Source: an uncultured Wenzhouxiangella sp. (lineage in GTDB: Bacteria; Pseudomonadota; Gammaproteobacteria; Xanthomonadales; Wenzhouxiangellaceae). Taken from it: 15,970 nucleotides of DNA. Below the pieces are notes generated by a model. That model did not search any database and was not told the origin of the DNA. It saw only the letters and a list, made by a program, of their open reading frames with translations. The first letter of the stretch is position 1; each line of letters opens with the position of its first letter. Location of the stretch: assembly GCA_937876395.1 (NCBI GenBank), contig CALEIM010000069.1, positions 1-15,970 on the forward strand. The letters run 5' to 3'. The translations under genes and the position numbers were made by a program. Below, piece after piece: positions 1 through 5,413 of this stretch.

Positions 1-1862
1 AGGGACACGACTGCATGGACCTCCAGCAATTCGTCGAGCCGGTGATCGCCACAGCGACACGTGCGGGCGCTGCGATACTCGCTATCTACGCCACCGATTT
101 CGGTGTCGAGGCCAAGGATGATGAATCGCCGCTTACGCAGGCCGACATGGCAGCGCACCGCGCTATCCTGGCGGATCTGGCGAAACTCACGCCGGACATC
201 CCGATCGTTTCCGAGGAAAGCGGCCTGCCCGATTTCGAGGTGCGTCGCCAATGGCCGCGCTACTGGCTGGTTGACCCGCTGGACGGCACGCGGGAGTTCG
301 TCAAGCGCAACGGCGAATTCACCGTCAACATCGCGCTCATCGAGGAACATCGTCCGGTGCTGGGCGTAGTGCATGTTCCAGTATCGGGCAAGACCTATAT
401 CGGGGTCGTCGGCGCGGGTTCCGAGCTTCGATTGCAAAACGGCGAGAGGCAGGCAATACGCGCAGCGATTGAAAGTGCGAACCCGGTCCGGGTCGTCGGC
501 AGCCGGTCGCATCGCGGCAAGAGCCTGGATGCGTTCCTCGAAAAGCTGGTCGACTTCGAGATGGTCCCGATGGGCAGTTCCCTGAAGTTTTGCCTGGTTG
601 CCGAAGGCGCGGTCGTTGACCATGTCGATGGCTTCGTCGAGGTTGGTGGCGTGCATCAACGACAGCACCGGTCCGAAGACCTCCTCGCATGTCACGGGCA
701 TCGAGTTAGAGACGTTGTCGAGGATCGTCGGTTCGTAGAAGTGACCGCCCTCATGGCCGGCTACTTTCGCCGAATGCCCACCCGTAAGCACCACGGCGCC
801 CTGCTCGACCGCACCTGTTATGTAGGCGTGGACTCTCTCGAGTTGGTCACGTGACACCAACGGTCCCAGGTCTTTGTCCTCGAGGCCCGGTCCGAGGCCC
901 AACGTGTTCGTGACCCGCGTTAGCGCGGGCAAGAGTCTGTCTCTGAGGCTGCGATGGATCAGTAGCCGAGTGCGAGCAGTACAGAGCTGCCCACTGTTAC
1001 GGAACGCCGCCTTGGCTATGGCGGGCGCCACCGCTTCGACGTCAGCATCTTCCAACACCACGAAGGGGGCCTTGCCGCCCAGCTCCAGGGCGACGCCCTT
1101 GAGGTGTTCGCCGCCGCTGGCGATGCGGCCGATGCCGCGGCCGACCCCGGTGGAGCCGGTGAAGGAAATGAACGACGGCACCGGGTGCTCGACGAAGGCA
1201 TTGCCGATTTCCGAACCCGCGCCCACCACCACGCTCAGCACTCCCGGCGGCAGCCCGGCCTCGTCGAAGATGCGTTCCAGCAGCAGCCCACCGGCCACCG
1301 GGGTGTCGCTGGCCGGCTTGATCACCACCGCGTTGCCCAGCGCCAGCGCCGGCGCAACCGAACGGATGCTCAGGTGCAGGGGGAAGTTCCAGGGGCTGAT
1401 CACGCCTACCACGCCCAGCGGCTTCCGGTACACCAGGCTCTGCTTGCCCGGCACGTCCGAGGGCAGCACGCGGCCGTGGCTGCGCCCCGGCATGCTGGCC
1501 GCCTCCAGGGTGATGGCGCGCGCCGAGCCCCATTCGACCGCGGCCTTGGTCCTGGTGCTGCCGGATTCGCGCACCAGCCAGTCCATGATTTCGTCCTTGC
1601 GCGCATCGAAGATCGACACCGCCCGGTGCATCACCGCGGCGCGCTCGCCCGGACCCCTGGCCGCCCACTCCGGCTGTGCCTGCGCGGCGGCGCGGTAGGC
1701 TTCGTCCAGGTCGGCCTCGTTGGCCATCGCGATTTCAAGCAACCTTTCGCCGCTGTAAGGATTGTTGACTTCGAGTCGGCGGCCGGCGGCACCTTCGCGT
1801 CGCTGACCGGCAATCGGCAGCAGGCCGATGTCCTCGTAAGGTGAGGGGGCTTTCGTAGTCAC
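1..1862 (-). CDS. Aldehyde dehydrogenase, chimeric and lacking its C-terminal end
   Basis: NAD(P)-dependent aldehyde dehydrogenase, probably oxidising the aldehyde made by the adjacent alcohol dehydrogenase (a XylB/XylC-like pair). The start is GTG 1862, chosen because GAGGAG lies 8 bases upstream and the only ATG nearby (1870) runs into a stop after three codons. Visible landmarks are SPWNFP 156-161, FTGSTGVG 234-241, catalytic Glu260 in ALELGG, nucleophile Cys294 in SGQLC (spacing 34, as in the family) and EEVFGPV 393-399. Recognisable homology ends at about residue 422 (base 597), roughly 70 residues short. The frame then stays open through antisense cysQ to the window edge, which is coincidental coding. 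The first 272 codons are very GC-rich and benzaldehyde/vanillin-dehydrogenase-like. From about base 1046 codon use changes (AGA, ATA, ACA appear) and the sequence resembles another ALDH subgroup. Both active-site residues are present, but without the oligomerisation tail function is doubtful. Confidence 0.75.
   Translation of the reverse strand, partial: MTTKAPSPYEDIGLLPIAGQRREGAAGRRLEVNNPYSGERLLEIAMANEADLDEAYRAAAQAQPEWAARGPGERAAVMHRAVSIFDARKDEIMDWLVRESGSTRTKAAVEWGSARAITLEAASMPGRSHGRVLPSDVPGKQSLVYRKPLGVVGVISPWNFPLHLSIRSVAPALALGNAVVIKPASDTPVAGGLLLERIFDEAGLPPGVLSVVVGAGSEIGNAFVEHPVPSFISFTGSTGVGRGIGRIASGGEHLKGVALELGGKAPFVVLEDADVEAVAPAIAKAAFRNSGQLCTARTRLLIHRSLRDRLLPALTRVTNTLGLGPGLEDKDLGPLVSRDQLERVHAYITGAVEQGAVVLTGGHSAKVAGHEGGHFYEPTILDNVSNSMPVTCEEVFGPVLSLMHATNLDEAIDMVNDRAFGNQAKLQGTAHRDHLEVDQLFEERIQALAAMRPAADDPDRVRTFNRCAYCLPLAVLQSKLGTRADDPDIGLARYWNMHYAQHRTMFLDERDVDGEFAVALDELPRAVQRVNQPVARPLATHLEIGQAAFLGNDRDVRREFRQIRQDSAVRCHVGLRKRRFIILGLDTEIGGVDSEYRSARTCRCGDHRLDELLEVHAVVS
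15..854 (+). pseudogene. cysQ: Truncated CysQ-type 3'(2'),5'-bisphosphate nucleotidase (inositol monophosphatase family)
   Basis: CysQ removes a phosphate from PAP, the by-product of sulfate assimilation, using Mg2+. The reading frame starts at ATG 15. Residues 1-199 match the family: a metal-binding VSEESG at 65-70, the hallmark DPLDGT at 87-92 followed by REFVKRNGEFTVNIAL, and MGSSLKFCLVAEG at 186-198. Family proteins are about 260-270 residues and continue with a segment like ADLYPR...WDTAAG that supplies the last metal-binding Asp. Here the match stops near base 611, and the remaining 80 codons to the stop at 854 are the antisense reading of an aldehyde dehydrogenase. The C-terminal domain is therefore missing and the protein is probably inactive. 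A purine-rich AGGGA lies at the window edge 9 bases before the start. The family call is secure; whether the break is biological or an assembly join is open. Confidence 0.75.
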
Positions 1863-1874
1863 CCGATCATCTCC

Positions 1875-2963
1875 TCACTGCAGACGAAGGATCGGCTTGA
1901 CGGTCTTGCCGCTGGCCGAATCCTCGAACGCCTGGGCGATGTCGGCAAAGTCGTAAAACCCAACCAGCCGGTCAAAGGGGAATTTGCCGGCCTTGTAGAA
2001 CTCGATCAGCTGTGGAATGAACACCCGCGGCACGGAGTCGCCCTCGATCACACCGATCATGCCCTTGCCTTCAGCCATCAGGTCATTATGTACGTCCAGC
2101 TCCATCTCCGGCGTCACGCCGACAATCGCCACCGTGCCCAGCGGGCGCAGCGCCTGGAGCGACTGGCGAACCACCGGCGGCGCGCCGGTGGTTTCTACCG
2201 CGTATTCGGTGCCGCCGCCGGATGCGGCCTTGATCTCCTTGACCACATCGACTTTCTTGCCGTTGAAGACGTGGGTCGCGCCCAGCTCGCGGGCCAGTTC
2301 CAGCCGGCTGTCGTGCACGTCCACGGCGAAGATCCGCGGACAGCCGGCGATCTTCGCGGCCATGATCGCGCTCAGCCCGACCGCGCCGGCGCCGTAGACG
2401 GCGATCGAGGTGCCGAATTCCGGCTTGAGCCGGTTGAGCACGGTGCCGGCGCCGGTCTGGATGCCGCAGCCCAGCGGGCCGAGCAGCGCAAGATCCACGT
2501 CCTTGTCGACCTTGACCACGTTGCGCTCATGGGCCACCGCGTGGGTGCCGAACGAGGACTGGCCGAAGAACGTCGACAGGTCGGTGTCGCCCTGGTGCAG
2601 GCGTGCACTGCCGTCGTCCATGCGGCCGCCGAAGTTGAGGTCGTTGAAGACGTCGCAGACAGTGGGATGGCCGGTCAGACAGTTGGCGCACTGGCCGCAG
2701 TGGGCAAAGGACATCACCACATGGTCGCCGGACGCAAGCGAGCTGACGTTGTCGCCGACCCTTTCGACAATTCCCGAACCCTCATGGCCGAGCACGATCG
2801 GATAGGGTGACACTGCCAGGTCACGCCCGACCGCGTCGGTATGGCAAACACCGGTGGCGACCACCTTCACCAGCACCTCGTTGGGGCCAGGTCCGGACAG
2901 CCTGACCTCCTCAAACGAAAAACTCGCACCCTGCTCGTGAGTAACTGCTGCCTGAATCTTCAT
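1875..2963 (-). CDS. Zinc-dependent aryl-alcohol dehydrogenase (XylB-like, MDR superfamily)
   Basis: Cytoplasmic 362-residue medium-chain dehydrogenase that interconverts a primary, probably aromatic, alcohol and its aldehyde with NAD+. Catalytic zinc ligands are Cys40, His60 (in GHEGSG) and Cys165 (GCGIQTG). The structural zinc lobe has Cys89, Cys92, Cys95 and Cys103. The Rossmann fold has GAGAVG at 191-196 and Asp214, which favours NAD over NADP. The length matches XylB-type benzyl-alcohol dehydrogenases (about 366). The frame is open 85 codons further upstream, but ATG 2963 is the start because GGAGG sits 5 bases before it and the family begins here. It is followed 12 bases later by the GTG of the aldehyde dehydrogenase, so the two form an operon. 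The first 12 codons and the upstream region are duplicated at 8669-8853. The substrate is inferred from the family and the neighbour only. Confidence 0.88.
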   Translation of the reverse strand: MKIQAAVTHEQGASFSFEEVRLSGPGPNEVLVKVVATGVCHTDAVGRDLAVSPYPIVLGHEGSGIVERVGDNVSSLASGDHVVMSFAHCGQCANCLTGHPTVCDVFNDLNFGGRMDDGSARLHQGDTDLSTFFGQSSFGTHAVAHERNVVKVDKDVDLALLGPLGCGIQTGAGTVLNRLKPEFGTSIAVYGAGAVGLSAIMAAKIAGCPRIFAVDVHDSRLELARELGATHVFNGKKVDVVKEIKAASGGGTEYAVETTGAPPVVRQSLQALRPLGTVAIVGVTPEMELDVHNDLMAEGKGMIGVIEGDSVPRVFIPQLIEFYKAGKFPFDRLVGFYDFADIAQAFEDSASGKTVKPILRLQ

Positions 2964-3113
2964 GCTGACCTCCGACTGTGAAAAAAAGTTTTCGGTACAG
3001 AATGCGTCGACCTGTATCGGACAAAGCGCGCACAGACGTGCTCTTTTACGCTGATTCGTTTGCGGTGACCCCTGCTTTGCGGTGCGGCATTCCTCTTCGT
3101 CAATCGTGTCCCG
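2929..3113. repeat. 185-bp direct repeat, copy 1 (adh 5' end and leader)
   Basis: Read base by base, 2929-3113 equals 8669-8853 with a single mismatch (C at 3085, T at 8825); the offset is 5740. It covers the first codons of adh and its untranslated leader. To the right, similarity falls sharply to roughly three quarters as far as about 3240 (partner about 8980). To the left, this copy runs into intact adh while copy 2 runs into a diverged adh remnant. The nearly identical tract inside weaker homology on both sides is typical of a recombination crossover. Confidence 0.93.
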
Positions 3114-3158
3114 TGGCGGGTTATCCCAAACTCTCGCCCCGGTTACTGGCTTGCTCGA

Positions 3159-3187
3159 ACCGTAGCGCAAAACCGGTGCAGGCGCAA
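3159..3187 (-). promoter_or_regulatory. Candidate sigma70-type promoter of adh
   Basis: On the minus strand TTGCGC (3187-3182) and TACGGT (3164-3159) are separated by 17 bases. The same pair with the same spacing (TTGCAC and TACGGT) is kept in the diverged second copy near 8927-8899. The match to consensus is modest, and the implied leader of about 190 bases is long. No start-site data are visible, so this is a suggestion only. Confidence 0.25.
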
Positions 3188-3238
3188 GGTTTGGGAAGTG
3201 TGAAGGTCTCGCAAACACCAGCCACGGATGGCGGGCAT

Positions 3239-3290
3239 CCGGCTCAGGCGCGACCAGGGCTATTGAGCCGGCCTGCTCGACACTGCCGTG
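3239..3290 (-). pseudogene. 52-bp remnant of the SRAP (YedK/HMCES-like) gene
   Basis: Bases 3239-3290 match 9176-9227 inside the intact SRAP gene with three differences by eye. On the minus strand they encode HGSVEQAGSIALVAPEP, against HGSVEQAGSIALAAPEP in the intact protein. The offset here is 5937, not 5740, so this copy has lost about 197 bases, including the whole SRAP 3' end, relative to 8980-9176. It shows that the duplicated segment originally reached into SRAP. Confidence 0.85.
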
Positions 3291-3308
3291 TACTGACGAC
3301 AGGTAAAT

Positions 3309-3350
3309 CTTACAGGCTTTCGCGCACTTACAGGCTTTCGCGCACTTACA
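3309..3350. repeat. Tandem repeat of an 18-bp unit (2.3 copies) at the island edge
   Basis: CTTACAGGCTTTCGCGCA occurs perfectly at 3309-3326 and 3327-3344 and begins a third time (CTTACA, 3345-3350). It lies between the SRAP scrap and the stop codon of the distal ku gene. Its function is unknown; it is too short and has no spacers, so it is not a CRISPR. The rest of the gene-free stretch 2964-3368 is the repeat, the adh leader and upstream region, and the SRAP scrap. Confidence 0.8.
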
Positions 3351-3354
3351 AGCC

Positions 3355-3380
3355 CGAGCGGTCCCGGGTTAGCCCGCTCG
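3355..3380 (-). terminator. Possible hairpin overlapping the ku stop codon
   Basis: CGAGCGG (3355-3361) pairs with CCGCTCG (3374-3380) around a 12-base loop holding the TAA stop of the distal ku. No U-run follows on the minus strand, so it is at best a weak end-of-operon structure. Confidence 0.25.
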
Positions 3381-4403
3381 TTGCAGAGCGTTTCGCAGTT
3401 CGTCCTTGGTCATCTTGCTGCGGCCTGAGATGTGTTTTTCCTGGGCTCTTGCGTAGAGCTCGTCCCGGCTGAGGTCTTCCATGCCCGATTTCTGTCTTTT
3501 ACTGCCTTTGCCTGAGGGTGCCACTCTGGCAGGTGGTTCCCTGTCGGTCATTTTGCCTTGCAGGCGGTCCTTGAGTACCTGCATCAGGTCGATCACGTTG
3601 CTCTCCGGGGCACCCTCTTCTTCGGGGGCCTGCTCGGCTTCAAGTACGTCCTTGCCTGCTTTCAGTTTCTGATCAATCAGTTTCCGTAGTCGCACGGTCT
3701 GTTCTTCCTGCAGCACGTTGGGGTCCAGCTCGTCTTTTGATAGCGCCTTGATAGCCTGTCGTAGTTCTTTGGCGAGTTTCTTGTCGGCCGCTGGCTTGTC
3801 CGGCAAGCCGACCTGGGCAGGCGAGCGGATCTCATCGTGGAAACGCAGGGTTTCTGCCCGCAGAATACCCCGTTCCGCCATAATGGCGATCAGGTACTCA
3901 CGATCCCGCATCACGAAGGTGGCAATCCCGGCACGCTGCTCTTCCTCCATGGATCGGGCAAGCAATCGGTAGGCTTTATTGGTGTCGGAATCAGGAGCGA
4001 GAAAGTAGCCCCGTTTGAAAAAAACCGGGTTGATCTCTGACAGGGGGACGAAACGGCCAAGGTCTATTTCCCGGGTTTTCTCCGGCGCCAGGGCTTCCAG
4101 CTCTTCATCCTCCACAATCACAAACTGGTCTTTGTCGACCGGATAGCCCCGCACGATGTCGTCCCGGGTCAGCGCCTTGTCTTCCTTCTCACAGAAATAC
4201 TGCCGACGCAGCGGGTTGCCATCCTCATCCACCATATTCAGTGACAGCGCCTTGCCCCGATTGGCGGGAAACAGCGACACCGGCAGGCTGACCAGCCCGA
4301 ATGCGATGATGCCTGACCAGAAAGGTCGTGGCTGATGAGGCTCCTGCGGCTCATCCTTCGCTTCTGTTTTATTTTCTGCTTTTTGCGGCTTTTTTCGTGC
4401 CAT
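3369..4403 (-). CDS. ku: Ku protein with extended, SAP-like C-terminus (NHEJ)
   Basis: Bacterial Ku forms a ring on broken DNA ends and recruits LigD. The 344-residue protein has a charged leader (1-26), then RPFWSGIIAFGLVSLPVSL, the Ku beta-barrel strand that opens the domain. The core includes DEELEALAPEKTREIDL (about 99-115), PVFFKRGYFLAP and YRLLARSMEE, and ends near residue 250. The tail contains NVIDLMQVLKDRLQGK (269-284), the conserved bacterial Ku C-terminal motif, and a basic linker. Last comes a short helical DLSRDELYARAQEKH...MTKDELRNAL (310-340) resembling SAP/Rho-N DNA-binding helices. ATG 4403 is preceded by AAGGA with good spacing and overlaps the previous ku by 35 bases, so the two are co-translated. 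It is the last gene of the NHEJ unit. The family call is secure; the SAP-like reading is by eye. Confidence 0.93.
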   Translation of the reverse strand: MARKKPQKAENKTEAKDEPQEPHQPRPFWSGIIAFGLVSLPVSLFPANRGKALSLNMVDEDGNPLRRQYFCEKEDKALTRDDIVRGYPVDKDQFVIVEDEELEALAPEKTREIDLGRFVPLSEINPVFFKRGYFLAPDSDTNKAYRLLARSMEEEQRAGIATFVMRDREYLIAIMAERGILRAETLRFHDEIRSPAQVGLPDKPAADKKLAKELRQAIKALSKDELDPNVLQEEQTVRLRKLIDQKLKAGKDVLEAEQAPEEEGAPESNVIDLMQVLKDRLQGKMTDREPPARVAPSGKGSKRQKSGMEDLSRDELYARAQEKHISGRSKMTKDELRNALQRAG

Positions 4404-5169
4404 GCTTTTTTTCCTTCAGGCTCGCTTCCAGGGCAGCGGCGACGTTGTCCACAGGCTTCCTGCGGGCAGGGGCCGTGCGACGAATACGGCCACCCTTGCG
4501 TTTTTTGTCGATCAGTTCGAGTACTCGCTCCCGGTACTCATCCTGATAGGATTCCGGCTCAAAATCGGCGTCTAGCATGCCGATCAGCTGCCGGGCCATG
4601 GCCAGTTCCTTTTTGTCCAACGCCTTGCCTTTCGGAGCCTCCAGCTCCGAGGCCGCAACCACCTCATCCTGATACCGCAGGGACATCAGCATGGGGTAGC
4701 CCTCATACAACCGTAAGGCGCCGTAGTATTCCTTTTTGCGCATCACCCAGTGGGCGAGACCTTCGCGGCCTGAGCGGGCAAGTTCGGCGATCAGGGCTGC
4801 CCAGGCTGCCTCGGAGCCATCCGGACCCAGGTAGTAGGGGCGGTCGTACCAGCGATGGTCAATGGTCCGTTCCGGCAGGAACTCAAGAATATCGATACGG
4901 CGGGATGGTTCGGGCCTGAGGTCTTCCAGCTCCTCCTGATCGAAGAAGATTGAGCTGCCTTCGTCCGTGCGGTACATGCGGCGGGTCTGGTCATAGGCCA
5001 CGATATCATCAGTGTCCGGATTGACCAGTGCCTGCCGGACCGGGGACTTGTCCTTTCGGTGCAGCAGACGAAAGCGCACGTTACGGTCTTCTACCGCGGA
5101 GTACAGTTTTACCGGTACCTCTATGTTCTTGATGCACAGGGTGCCCTTCCAGATTGCCCGGGCCGCCAT
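4369..5169 (-). CDS. ku: Ku protein, short paralog (NHEJ)
   Basis: Second Ku of 266 residues. It starts MAARAIWKGTLCIKNIEVPVKLYSA, the standard bacterial Ku opening, followed by EELEDLRPEPSRRIDILEF (79-97) and YYLGPDG (112-118). KKEYYGALRLYEGYPMLMSLRYQDEV forms the core (145-170) and DNVAAALEASLKEKKHGTKK the lysine-rich tail (241-260). An upstream in-frame ATG exists at 5268, but ATG 5169 fits the family and overlaps the stop of the preceding small gene in TGATG, indicating translational coupling. It differs strongly from its downstream neighbour in length and tail, so the two may form homodimers with separate roles or a heterodimer, as discussed for species with several Ku genes. It lacks the SAP-like end. 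Confidence 0.93.
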   Translation of the reverse strand: MAARAIWKGTLCIKNIEVPVKLYSAVEDRNVRFRLLHRKDKSPVRQALVNPDTDDIVAYDQTRRMYRTDEGSSIFFDQEELEDLRPEPSRRIDILEFLPERTIDHRWYDRPYYLGPDGSEAAWAALIAELARSGREGLAHWVMRKKEYYGALRLYEGYPMLMSLRYQDEVVAASELEAPKGKALDKKELAMARQLIGMLDADFEPESYQDEYRERVLELIDKKRKGGRIRRTAPARRKPVDNVAAALEASLKEKKHGTKKAAKSRK

Positions 5170-5408
5170 CAGGCTGACTCCTCGCCGCTTATGCGCTGTT
5201 TCTCGTCCTCTTCGCAATGCCGGCAGACAAACCCGTCGCCGTTCGGCTGTTGATAGCAGGCCAGGCATACGCCCTGATCACAACTGACGCAGTAAGTAAT
5301 GGATTCGGGGTGAATTTTCGATTCACATAACAGGCAGATTTCCGGCCCTTCATAGAGCCACCACTGTCGATCGGTTCCGGGTGCTGGCGTATCGTCGTTG
5401 CTACTCAC
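5169..5408 (-). CDS. Small protein with four CxxC pairs (probable zinc-binding), in the NHEJ operon
   Basis: A 79-residue protein that I do not recognise as a named family. It has eight cysteines in four CxxC knuckles: 25/28, 40/43, 48/51 and 62/65, plus His33, in an order able to bind two zinc ions in cross-braced or tandem ribbon fashion (CLLC, CVSC, CLAC, CRHC). The last 14 residues are acidic. The start is taken as GTG 5408, five bases after the ligD stop. AGGAGA inside the end of ligD lies 9 bases before it, and the longer open frame to 5462 is simply antiparallel use of ligD sequence. The stop overlaps the ATG of ku. It sits exactly between ligD and the two ku genes, so a structural or regulatory part in end-joining is a reasonable guess. 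A plain rubredoxin/zinc-ribbon redox role cannot be excluded. Confidence 0.8.
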   Translation of the reverse strand: MSSNDDTPAPGTDRQWWLYEGPEICLLCESKIHPESITYCVSCDQGVCLACYQQPNGDGFVCRHCEEDEKQRISGEESA

Positions 5409-5413
5409 GGTGA

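Noticed and set aside
2964..3218. 85-codon upstream extension of the alcohol dehydrogenase frame
   Set aside because: The open frame has no homology to the family, covers the leader and repeat, and the internal ATG 2963 has a near-perfect ribosome-binding site.
3309..3350. CRISPR array
   Set aside because: The units abut without spacers and there are only two and a fraction.
5170..5268. Earlier ATG for the short Ku
   Set aside because: It adds 33 residues unlike any Ku N-terminus and lies inside the CxxC gene; ATG 5169 gives the standard MAARAIWKG start.
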